Positions 20,711-31,528 of a stretch of DNA of 64,000 bases are shown here, one piece after another. The DNA is from Fremontodendron californicum (Eukaryota; Streptophyta; Magnoliopsida; Malvales; Malvaceae). Location: contig JAULJL010000029.1 of NCBI GenBank assembly GCA_030761205.1, positions 441,501 to 505,500 of the forward strand, written 5' to 3'. A program made the translations under genes and the position numbers. The first letter of the stretch is position 1, and each line of letters begins with the position of its first letter. The notes under the pieces are model-generated. The model saw nothing but the letters and a program-made list of their open reading frames with translations, was not told where the DNA came from and made no database searches.

Positions 20711-22494
20711 AAAAAACTATCTGGTCCGTTTATTATCTGCATGTGTTTTTCTTTTCTTTTATTATTTTTATTTTTATGCTTATTTATTAATTATTTGTTT
20801 AGTATTTTAGGAATATTTAGGTTGCATGAATTTGTTTTGTTCTGAGTCTTAGTTATTTCTATTCTTATGTTATTAGTTCTTTTCTCTTACACATGATTCT
20901 TTCATTTGGGTTAATAGCATTACATTAAGGACAATGTAAGAATTAAGTGTGGGGGGAAGGATTTAGGATTTCTTTTATTTTTGCCTATTATTTTTTTTAT
21001 GAGTCTTTAATATTATTATTATTATTAAAAATTTTAGTGTGTTTTAGTTCTTTTCTATACTATGATGAGATATGAATTGCATAGGTCTAAAACTAGTCTA
21101 GTAGTGAGAAGATTTTTCATGAGAATTAAGCTTGATATCATTTTTCATGGAGCCAATGTTAATATGATATGTTGATTGAGAAAGAAGCATATTTAGACTT
21201 AAAATTGACTTGTATAAACATCCTTGTGAGTTTTGAGCCTATATGATTGATGCATTATACAAATCAATCTAATTTCTTTCTTGAGTGCTCTTATGATTAC
21301 ATGATTCTCTAGAACTTGCTTTAGACCTTGTTGAGACTATATTGATGTATGTGACAACATGAATATGATAGAGGCATTAGGATTTTTAGCCAGGACCAAA
21401 CAGCCATCCCTTATTGATGTTCCAAGAGAACACACCCTTAGTGAACCAATTTGAGCCTACATTGAATAAGCTATCTCTTTGGTAACCATAACTTGTCCCT
21501 AACCTAAATATACTTATATCTTTACCTTTGTTCCAAAGATGAATTAGCATGTTTTGAGACATGTTGCAAAGACAAGGAAGATCTATTGAAAATTTGGGTT
21601 AGAAACAAGAAATAAGTGTGGGGGAAAATAAAAGAAAAGTCAAGAGAAAAAGAAAGGGAATATTATGAAATATATATATATATATATAATGAATCATCTC
21701 TTGAACTTCTAGTTAAAAAAAAAAGAAAAAGATGTTACAAAGTTGTTTAGAATGAAGAAAAGGCCCAACATGAATATCCGGCCTAGGTGACTATGTACTT
21801 GTAAAGAGTTTTGAGAAGTTTCTTTGTATGATCTTATTATGTCTCTAAACTTTATGAACTCTTTGGAACCTTTGTGATATCTTTATCCTTTTGTTCTTCA
21901 ACCACATTACAAACCCCTTGGCCCCATTACAACCTTGATTAAAGACCTCTTGATTCATGAAGTTGTATGATCTAAATAGTGGAGAATAGGTGGACAAGCA
22001 AGAATATGGTAGAACTGTTTTCATGAGATTGATTGAGTGTAAACACTTTACCACTACTTTAAAGAATGAAAATCATGAGAGTATCCCATGTGAGTAGTTG
22101 AGATTAAGTTTGAATATGCACTATTTTGATTGAAATATGTTATGTTAATATTGGCTTAACTCAAACAATTTACATTCAAGCATGATTTTTTGTGAAATTC
22201 TTTAAGCTATTGATTAGTTTATAAGACTTGTTCAAAGATTGTCTCTAATGTGTATTGAAAGAATTAGGAGTAAATATTTTTAGTATATGTAGTTTATTTA
22301 TATTTTAGTTTTTCAATGTTTGTGGGTATCGTTCTAGTAAACCCTCACGAGACTAAACTGGTCCACTAGGGACACCTAGTGGTTTAAAGGCTTGTGTCAC
22401 ATGCTAAGTGCCCGTGATTTCCTACGAAAGTGGATTAGATTAGATTTTCTTATTTTATTTTTATTTGTTTTTGCTCGAGGACTAGCAACAATCT

Positions 22495-22507
22495 AAGTGT
22501 GGGGGTG
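22495..22507 (+). promoter_or_regulatory. Polypurine tract
   Basis: aagtgtgggggtg abuts the TG of the right LTR, the expected plus-strand primer site. Confidence 0.85.
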
Positions 22508-24377
22508 TGATAACTCGTATAATTATATAGTTTTTAGTTATGTTTTATTATTGTTTTGTGTCAAATACGAGTTATTATTGCTTAGTCTAATTGCGTTTAT
22601 GATCTTTTATATTTTTATGTAATTTGGTGTTTTTTTACGAGTTTCTTTGAGTGATTTCAGATTACTAGGTTAAATCAACAATTAAGGGCAAATTCAGTTC
22701 AGTTCCAGTTTCGACACCTTTTTCCATATCAGCTATATCTGGAGTTTCACTGAAGCAATAAGGCTGAAATTTTAACCGTGCCAAGTTAAGAGGCATATCT
22801 AACTTTTTCATGTTTTACACTTCTTGAAACGGAGTCGTTTTCCCTAGCGAAATCGACCATCAAGTTGGCTGATGAGCAATGACGTCTGTGCTGACCTGTT
22901 TTGGTATTTTGCCCATATCTTCTGATCCACATCAGCAAATGAGCTGATTCCAACGGATATAGATCACCGACTGATAGGGGAACATTTTTCTAGAATACCA
23001 TTTGATCAGATCAAGCCTCCAATATTGACAAAATCGATCATCAAGCTGGCTGATCAGAATTGTCATACAATATGACGAAAATTGTTAGAAAAATGCACCC
23101 ACCTATTATACCTACCTTTGAAATTTATAAAGCTTGTCTCTTGTCATTTAGCTCTCCAAAATGTGTATAAATAGAGGGCCTTGGATGATTGTAAGAGACA
23201 TTGTACATTGGTAGGATATTAGCCATTGTAATAAAATTCTCTAAGTTTTCTTCTTCTTTCTTTTCTCTAGTTTTCTTTTTCTTTATTTCTTCTTCTTCTT
23301 TCTTTCTTTTATTTCCTTCTTAGATTCTCTTTAATTTTATGTTTATGTTTACAATGCCTATGCTAGGCTAAACTTCTATTTGGTTAAGGGTGATTTCAAA
23401 GCCCTAGACATGTTTTGTGATTGATTTTCAGATTCTATCTATCATTAATTTTCTATCAAAGTTGCTTATGTTCTTCTACAAGAATTGTTCATGATGTTGT
23501 CTTGATTTATTTAGGTGTACAACTAGATAGATCTTGATAATTATCTATTGCTAGTCTAGGAGTCTTGATCCGTGTAATTGTCTTGATTTCCTATTCATAA
23601 GTGGCAATTTGTGATTAATGATTATGGTCAAGTTTTCAATAATTGCAAAGTGGAACATAACCTAAGTTGAACAATCCGAGCTTATGTGTTTGTTGCTTAG
23701 ATCAACCTATCTTTCTCATCATAAAGCTGCCATTAAATTGAATTTAGAGAGCTTATTCTAGGTTGTTTAATGGTTAGAGATTAAATAGAGAGCTTGTTTT
23801 ATTTAACGACAAACTAAGGAAAGATTGGGATAACAGAGCTTGTTGTTATCCACGGTTGTTAACTTTGATAGTTGGTTGATATTGATAGATCTGAAATTGA
23901 TTCTTAATGATGTCTAGTGGTGGAGAATGAAACCTTAACCATATTTTTCATATTTGATTCTTCTTACTTACTTGTTTTCTTACTTTTCTAGTTTGCTTAT
24001 TTTTAAAAGTATATTTATTTTTATTGGCTGGTTATACCGCCTAATTTGTATATTAACTTTGTTTTATTTTTATTGGCTGGTTATACCGCCTAATTTAGTA
24101 TATATATTTTTATTAGCTGGTTATACCGCCTAATTTAGTATATATATTTTTATTGGCTGGTTATACCGCCTTGCATCTTATTCTTATTATTTACTTTAGT
24201 TTAAATCTGGCTTCAAAAACCCTTTTTCTTTTATTGTTTTCTTTGAACGTAAGTTATAAACTAATAACTCATAGATTAAAACCCAATCCCTGAGGACTCG
24301 ACCCTTGCTAATCATTATACTTACAATTGATCTTTTTAGTGCAAGGTTAAATAAGATACACTCTTTTGGGTGCATCA
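22508..24377 (+). repeat. Right LTR (1870 bp)
   Basis: Collinear with the left LTR from TGATAACTCGTATAATT to TTTGGGTGCATCA. It keeps the TATA box (23166-23173), the bZIP-type TGACGTC and the four 16-mers. It is followed by atatt (24378-24382), the right copy of the target duplication. Confidence 0.97.
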
Positions 24378-25337
24378 ATATTATGAATTAATATATAGTA
24401 TTAAACATAATTAAATTATAATTTAACTTTTAACCAAATCATACCTCATATATAGTCCACATAGACAGTTTCATGTCAACAGGTATCTTCGACCAAGTAG
24501 GCCACGGTCTATTATAGTGTTGTCTGATGATCGAGGCAATGGTCGATTTTACACAACTCTCCGTTGAAGTCCTAAAATCAAGGAAACGTGTTAGTGGACA
24601 ATAATTTGTTTTACTCAAATAATGAAATTATCGAAATATTATTAACTTAAGTGTTTTGAAGAATTGACAGTCGAAACCTGTCATCCGGATTACTCGGTGT
24701 CGATAATCCTTTCGTCCGACCTCTACCTCATTTTCTCTGCTCAGTGGCAGTATCGGTAGACGGCGTAGGATGTGATGCAGGTACCTTTGTCTACTGTCCC
24801 GTGCCGAAATACGTCGGTGCTGGCTCATTAAGTAAAAACTGTGAAATTTCATCCAGCGGTGAGGTAGACGCCTTTAATGCGGGATCTGCCTGAGTCGCCA
24901 GAGTAAGTGTCGACCGTGGCAGTGGAGCGGGAGTCGATGTGGATGGTGCCACTGTAGAGGGAGGCAATTTGGACGGATCCACTATAGACAGAGGCAGTGT
25001 AGGGGGATGCAGGGGTGATGGAGGTACTGCAGATGGAGTATGTGGCGATGAAGCCGAATAAGGCGACAACTGTCTCGGTGGAGGTTGTAAAGAGGGAGAA
25101 GACACAGGTGGCAACTCTGGTGTAGCATGCCCTGAGGACGAACCTCCAAATGGTCGAAAAGCATCCTACATAGAACTCTGTTTCTTCTTCCATTTAGTTT
25201 TACGCCCTCCTCCTCGCATTTTATCTGTAAAATAAAAAATATTAAATTTATTAGTAAAAATATATATTACATACACATATAAAATATATTACTTGATAGA
25301 TCATACAATTACAAAATGAATAAATGATATTAACTTT

Positions 25338-28300
25338 CTAATCATCATCATTCTCGTCGTTCTCATTAGCATCATTGTCATCGTTGTTATCATAATCTAC
25401 TTCTTCATCTTCTTTTTCTTCGTTCTTGTCATTTTCTTCTTCATTTGTTCTCTTGACATTAATGTTTACTTCTTCGAAATCACCATGACCCAAAAGTTGA
25501 GGATTGTCAAGATCTTCTGAATATGTTACAATGGTGGGAGTAGGCACATCCATTTGTTGATAAACCCCTTCGTTTAGATCAATTATTTCTCCTGCACGAG
25601 ATCCAATGTCAAATCTACTCCTAGCTTTTGTTTTGAACACAGCCCACCAGTCTCGACGTTCTCTTCTATTCGATGGATAAGAACTGTAATACACTTGTTG
25701 ACATTGATGAGCTAAACTAAAAGGTTCATTACAAGCAAGTATTGACCTGTACTTTATTTCAAAAAGCCCATTATGAGTATATATCCGAATTCCTTTATCC
25801 GTATCAAACCTAGACATTTAAAAAGTACGACCCAATTTCCCACACCAAAATATTCTAACTCCACAATGTCTAACAACATTCCATAAAAGTCATGCGAAGA
25901 ATTGTTATAACAGTCGCCTTTGACGCATACACCGCTATTCATGGTTTTTCGATTTTTTCCATAATCTAAAGTATGAAACTTAAAACCATTAGCGAAATAT
26001 CCAGAATAACACCAACCCATACGTTCTGGACCATAAGATAACTCAACTATACAAGAGTTATGTTGACTTGAATCTTGCTGAACCTATGAACGGTGAACGA
26101 AAAATAATATTACATTCAATTTCAAATTGTATCAAGCATTAGCGGAACATAGAAATTGAAGAATACTTACGTAGTCCTTAAACCATTTTCCAAATCTACC
26201 TGCACGGACTTTCTCCAACTCACCATCAGTAATGTTCGGTGCATCGATTTTCACTATCTCATCAAACACCCTAAAAATGATTGGATACATAATGAGTTTC
26301 CCTAATTTAATTATATAACGTAATTTCACAATTAATATTTGAGAGAACAGTGAATCTCTTACTCAATATAAGGTATGACTTCTTCGTAATTCATTAATAC
26401 ATATAATTTAGCTGCATCGTACTCATCGTGCTCTAAGTAACGAGCCTTCGTTTTATTTCAGACCAAAAGATCTCCCTTCATGTGTGAATACTGAGAGTCG
26501 TCCCATGGGATCGACATCTCCTCCATCATCATTTCGGGGCACCCGAGTAAATATTGTTTCAACATTGATTCAAATTATAAAGCGCAGAACGATGAAATTT
26601 CTTCCATTATATACGCCTCAACTATTGACCCTTCAACATATGCGAGATTTTTCACTTTTCTCTTTAGATGATGTAGAAATCTAAGATTCAGAAACAAATA
26701 CTAAATTAACAAATATTCAATTCAATAAAGTAAATAATGTAAAAGATTACGTATATTCTTTGTTAATTACCTTTCGAATAGATACATCCAACTATAATGG
26801 ACAGGTCCACCAATTTTTGCCTCATAAGGTAGCTGAATAAGCAAATGTTCCATTGAATCAAAAAAAGCTGGAGGAAATATTTTTTCCAACTTGCAAATGG
26901 TCTCAACAATATTGGTTTCTAAGAACTCCATCTGGTCTACATGAATTTCGGTAGAGCATAAGTCTCTGAAAAAATGAGATAGCTCAGTAATTGCATACCA
27001 GATTGTGTTAGGTGCCAAATCTCGAAAAGCAATTGGAAGTAACCGCAGCATAAAAATATGATAGTCATGGCTTTTCATGCCATAAAATCTCTCATCAACC
27101 ACATTTGCACAACGGTCGATTTTCGAGACAAATCCATCTGGAAGTCGTAATTCTTTTACCCAAGTACAAACTCTTTTTTGATCTTCCTTGTTTAATGTGT
27201 AACTGGCTTTAGGCTTGTACGTTTTTCCATTGCTTTCCACCAATTCTAATTCCGACCATCTGCAAAGCAACAGTAAATTCATTCTAGCCTTTATATTGTC
27301 TTTTGTTTTGCCCTTCACATCCATCATTGTGTTGAACACGTTATCAAATACGTTTTTCTCAATATACATCACATCCAAATTATGTTGAATGAGATTGGTA
27401 TGCCAATAAGGTAACTCCCAAAAAATATTCTTTTTCGTTCAATTGTGACATTCTCCGAATCCAAACAACTTCTGTTCACATAATTTATTCCCAAATGTGA
27501 TATTCAGAATGCTATCTATCATTTCCAGAATTGCCTCACTAGATAATCGCTCAATTGGAGAATCATGCTCAACTCTTCGACAAAATTTATCTCTTTGTCT
27601 TCTAAAATGATGATTTAAAGGCAAGAACTACCGATGACAATAAAAAAACATGGTTTCCTGCCATAACGCAATCTGAATGACTTAACTTCTTCCATTACAA
27701 TAAGGACAAGCCAATCGACCGTGTGTGCTCCATCCTGATAACATGCCGTAAGCAGGGAAGTCATTAATCGTCCATAATAATGCAGCTCTTAATATAAAAT
27801 TTCATTTCCTATACCCATCATAACTCGGAACACTATGATTCCACAATAATTTCAACTCATCTATCAATAGTCTGAGAAAAATATCAATATTCTGTGATGG
27901 ACTATTTGGACCCGGAATTACCATATGAAGAAGTAAATAAATACACATCCATGGTGGTAAATTATATACACAAAGCATTACCGGCCAACAAGATTACTGT
28001 TTCGCTCCATGAGTAAACGGACAAAACCCATATGTACACAAACCCAATCTGACATTTCAAGATTCCACTACAAAAGACAGATGCGTACGATTGAAGTCTT
28101 GCCATGCTTCACCATCAACAGGGTGTCTCAACACTCCATCATCCCTTCAGTTATACGCATGCCATGTCATATTCTCAGTTGTAACCGTTGATATATATAA
28201 TCTTTGAAGTCTTGGAATCAATGGCAAATAAAGAAGAATCTTATAAGGAATTCTCTTCGACTTTCTAACACTTGATTTGCTTGGTTTATAACGAGGATGG

Positions 28301-29049
28301 TCACATACGGAACAAAATTCTATGTCAACCGAGTCGTTATAAAACAACATGCAATTGTTGTTGCATGCATGTATCTTTTGATAGTGAAATCCAAATTTGG
28401 CCATCTTCTTCTTTATTCGATAAAAATTATCAGGTAAATTGTCACTTTCTGACAACATCCCTTTTATCATAATCATCAAACGATTGAAACACGATTCACT
28501 CATGTTAAATTCAGACTTCACATTTAACAGTTGTGATACAGCAGATAACGTTGTGTGTTTTGTACATCCTGACCACAATGGTTCATCTGTTTGGTTCAAC
28601 AACGAATAAAAGTTTCTTGAACTTAAATTCGGTTGATCATCTTGAACCATTGTCTCATCAACGTTGTAATTACCACCTAAATTCAAATTCGGATTTAGAG
28701 TATCCATAATCATTCTAGCATAAGGATTATCTCTTTCATTGTCACTTCTCGTCTCGACTTCATCATTATGCATCCTTGATGATTGACCTTGATGACTTTT
28801 ACCATGTACATCCCAAATATAGTAATTCTCCTTAAACCCTCTATAATACAAGTGTTTACGCACATCATCAATCTCTACAAACCGATTATTCTAACACTTC
28901 ACACAATTGCATCTAATTCTATTATTCTTTACATATTTGCTGTGAGCATATGCAAAACCTAAGAATTCTTCAACTCCATGCAAATACTCATTACTAATAT
29001 ATTGAGAGTCGTCCAACCGCCTATACATCCAAGATTTATCGTGCTCCAT
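25338..29049 (-). pseudogene. CACTA TNP2-type transposase, multiply interrupted
   Basis: Reading right to left from ATG 29049, MEHDKSWMYRRLDDSQYISN opens the transposase-associated domain, which runs to a cysteine-rich end and meets an in-frame TAG at 28891-28893. The frame resumes at 28863 (MRKHLYYRGFKENYYIW). The TNP2 core follows to 28147 and continues with several stops, including RHPVDGEAW, SCWPVMLCVYNLPPWMC, NIDIFLRLLIDELKLLW and AALLWTINDFPAYGMLSGWS near 28130-27710. 27624-27439 and 27378-26767 are the later core and the DUF4218-type region. 26020-25338 is the DUF4216-type region (YFANGFKFHTLDYGK; QCQQVYYSSYP) with an acidic Asp/Glu/Asn tail. The domain order is complete, but at least five nonsense or frame changes, mostly in the core, abolish transposase. 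Confidence 0.85.
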
Positions 29050-29099
29050 TCTCTAAGCCTAAGTAAACTATCAACAATACAATAAGACAAGAATCAAAA

Positions 29100-30190
29100 T
29101 AACAAATTGAAAATATTATCATTTTAAATTACTATATATTATAAATAAAATTTTATTTATTCTAGCTCCTACACGATTAACAATTTTTCTACACAATTAA
29201 TTTAAAAATATTAATTATTTTCACTTGCCTAAAATACTCTTCTTTTAATATTAAAATTTTATATATTTTTTAATTTAATACTTTTAAATTATAATTACAA
29301 ATAAACTATTATTATTATTATTCAATTAAAAATTTTATGTTTATTAGTATTTATTATAAATAAAGTTTTATTTCCTAAAACACATTAACAATTTTCCTAC
29401 ACAATTAACAATTTTCCTACACAATTAATTTTAAAATATTAATAATTTTCACTTGCCTACAATACTGTTTTTTTTTTATTATTAGAATTTTATATATTTT
29501 TTAATGTTATCTTTTTAAATTATAATTATAATTATAAATAAACTATTATTATTTAATTTATATTTTTATATTTATATTTATTACTATATTATAAATAAAG
29601 TTTCATTTATTATAACACATTAACAATATTTCTACACAATTAATTTAAAAATATTAATAATTTTCACTTGCCTACAATACTACTTTTTTGTTATTAGAAT
29701 TTTATATATATTTTAATATTATCTTTTTAAATTATAATTATAAATAAACTATTATTATTATTTAATTTATATTTTTATATTTATTACTATATTATAAATA
29801 AAGCTTCATTTATTATAACATATTAACAATTTTCCTACACAATTAATTTAAAAATATTAATAATTTCCACTTGCCTACAATACTATTTTTTTATTATTAG
29901 AATTTTATATATTTTTTAATATTATCTTTTTAAATTATAATTATAAATAAACTATTATTTCAACAATATACACTTTAACAATTTCAACTCATACCCATTA
30001 ACAATTTCAATTTCAACTCAACAATATACACACACAAAATTCAACAATATACACATTAACAATTTCAACAATATACACATTAACAATTTCAACTCACCCA
30101 TTAACAATTTCAATTTCAACTCAACAATATACACACAAAATTTTCAACAATATACACATTAACAATTTTCAAATCATAGAGAAAAGACAA
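29100..30190. repeat. AT-rich tandem repeats at the 5' side of the CACTA genes
   Basis: Units of about 205-228 bp, marked by the phrase acacaattaattt, recur with starts near 29191, 29419, 29634 and 29837. Each unit ends with a tttcacttgcctacaatact-like phrase. From 29960 to 30190 shorter words (aacaatatacacattaacaa) repeat. No coding region is present. This is probably the transposon's promoter-side region. Confidence 0.75.
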
Positions 30191-30195
30191 CTCAT

Positions 30196-30640
30196 ACCCA
30201 GGCGCGGTGGTCGGACACCTTAGCTGGTGGCACGCACAGGCAGTGACGGCGATGGCTCGCGGAGGACGGTCGGACTTAATTACAAAAATAAAAACAACAA
30301 TATTATCAAATAATATCAAAAATAAATAATAAAAAATAAGAGAAGAGAAAAGAAACAAACGCGGTGGTTGGACAGTTTCGGAGGTGGCAGCGATGGTGGT
30401 GGCTCGTGGGGGACGATCGAATGGCGACGGCGGTGGCTTGGACTTAACTACAAAAATGAAAACAACAATATTATCAAACAATATCAAAAACCAAAAATAA
30501 AAAAACGAAATTAAAAGAAGAGAGAGAACAAAAACAGACACGGTGGTCGGACGACGACGACGGTGGCAGCGACGATGATGGCTCGTGGGGGACGATCGGA
30601 CAGGGACGACGAAGGGGTCGAACGGCAAAGGGGCACGACG
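30196..30640. repeat. Three GC-rich repeats of about 170 bp
   Basis: A GC-rich block (gcggtggtcggac, a ggtggcagcgatg-like stretch, then ggctcgtgggggacgatcg) alternates three times with an A-rich block (aaacaacaatattatcaaa). The starts are near 30200, 30360 and 30540. Open frames on the minus strand here are by-products of the GC-rich repeat. It sits between the TNP2 start and the right terminus and may be a reiterated leader exon with its intron. Confidence 0.7.
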
Positions 30641-30719
30641 GACCAAAGAGAGAAAGAGAGAATCAGAGAGAAAATGAGGAAAGAAGTCTCGGGCATTAAG
30701 TAATGCCCGAGACTTTCAC

Positions 30720-31528
30720 CAACTAAATAGGGTTATTACCGACAGAATATCGGTCGATAATACCATATTTCGTCAGTGAAACATCACCGACGGAATAAAC
30801 TTTCACCGACGAAATGTAAGTATTACCGACAGAATTTTCATCGGTAATATTTTGGGTGGGATTTCAAAATTTATCCTTCGGTATTAGCATTTTTCGTAGT
30901 TGATATCACCGTCGAAATTTAAGTACTACCGATGGAATTTCCGTCGGTAATACTTCATGACCGTTCACTTTAAAACCTTAGTTATTTTTTTAATAAATTT
31001 GCATTTATTATTTATTAAAAACCGAGAAAAAATTATTACCGACAGATATTCCGTCGATAAAAGCCAATTTCGTCAGTAAAAAATGTGAACAGTCAAAAAG
31101 TATTACCGACGAAATTGACTTATTACCGACGGATTATCTGTCGATAATAGTTTTTGGACCGTTTAGTTTTTTTATTATTAACTTTTATTTATTAATTATT
31201 TCGAAAACCGTGTATTATTTTCACCGACGGAGTTTTCGTCGGTAATTCTCGTAATTTCGTCGGTAAAAATTTGGGGGGAATCTAGGTCGTTCGCGCCAAA
31301 TATTTACCGACGGAAAGAATCTGTCACTAATATTCCATCGGAAATATTCTTTTTTCGTCGAAAATACTGAAAAATTCCGTCGATAATAGGCCAATACATT
31401 ACCGACGAAATTCCGTCGGTAATAATCAAAATTCAGTCGGTAATGAATTGTTTTACCGATGGAAACATTCTGTCACTAATATCACCGACAGAATGTTTCC
31501 GTCGGTAAGTCGACGTCCTCTTGTAGTG
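30720..31528. repeat. Right subterminal repeat array of the CACTA element
   Basis: Dozens of taccgac / gtcggta half-sites, many as inverted pairs around aatattcc-type cores, run to the terminal cgtcctcttgtagtg. They use the same vocabulary as the left array, so both ends belong to one element. Confidence 0.85.

Larger units (their letters stand above)
20315..22507 (+). other. 3' non-coding region of the retrotransposon with repeated G-tracts
   Basis: No ORF of note. It holds a 122-bp tandem duplication (copies start at about 20486 and 20608), the second copy of the cargo-flanking block (about 20818-20975), and aagtgtggggg-type purine tracts at about 20942, 21612 and 22495. The last is the functional polypurine tract position. 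The length and the reiterated gtgtggggg words are typical of the 3' region of Athila-like elements. Confidence 0.6.
15314..24377 (+). mobile_element. Non-autonomous Athila/Tat-like LTR retrotransposon carrying LOG cargo
   Basis: The element is 9064 bp. Its LTRs are 15314-17187 and 22508-24377, both TG...CA and collinear throughout. A primer-binding site TGGCGCCGTTGCCGGGG starts six bases after the left LTR, and a polypurine tract ends at the right LTR. The primer site is the tRNA-Asp type known from Athila-like Ty3/gypsy elements, and the first ORF resembles the C-terminal part of Athila gag. The 5.3-kb interior has no protease, reverse transcriptase, RNase H or integrase. It carries instead ORF2 (18768-19304) and a LOG gene (19667-20314). 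It must have been moved by enzymes supplied in trans. It sits in a CACTA intron, about 15 bp from the splice acceptor. Confidence 0.95.
13970..25219 (-). pseudogene. CACTA tnpA-type gene (Transposase_24-like), split and broken
   Basis: The gene runs right to left. Exon 1 begins at the ATG at 25219 with MRGGGRKTKWKKKQ, meets an in-frame TAG at 25166-25168, and continues as a Pro/Ser-rich segment to about 24790. Further exon pieces at about 24780-24620 and 24575-24450 include HYNRPWPTWSKIPVDMKLSM. The next exon begins after ttgtag at about 15298 and reads MVRKLWEATCKDQFKDMMNF to ITKHTGGSVF (to about 14975). Then come 14873-14760 (NVTFLELFNKIHKRAKGQGD) and 14630-14139. The last part is continued in a shifted frame to 13970 as an Ala/Gly/Val-rich tail built on degenerate repeats. 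The order is that of plant tnpA-type DNA-binding proteins. The intron between the second and third blocks holds the LTR retrotransposon. The stop codons and frameshift make it non-functional as written. Confidence 0.75.
13333..31528 (-). mobile_element. CACTA (En/Spm) DNA transposon with a nested retrotransposon
   Basis: The left end is CACTACAAGAGGACG at 13333 and the right end is its complement, cgtcctcttgtagtg, ending at 31528. Both sides are flanked by TTT (13330-13332 and 31529-31531), the 3-bp target duplication typical of the superfamily. Arrays of short inverted motifs fill both subtermini. Two genes lie on the minus strand, a tnpA-type gene toward 13333 and a TNP2-type transposase toward 31528, both damaged. 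Removing the LTR retrotransposon at 15314-24377 with one target duplication leaves a CACTA of about 9.1 kb. The termini look intact enough to be mobilised in trans. Confidence 0.95.

Noticed and set aside
30116..30696. Minus-strand frames with Pro/Arg and Phe-rich segments
   Set aside because: They follow the three-fold GC-rich/A-rich repeat of the CACTA leader region and repeat with it; no family features.
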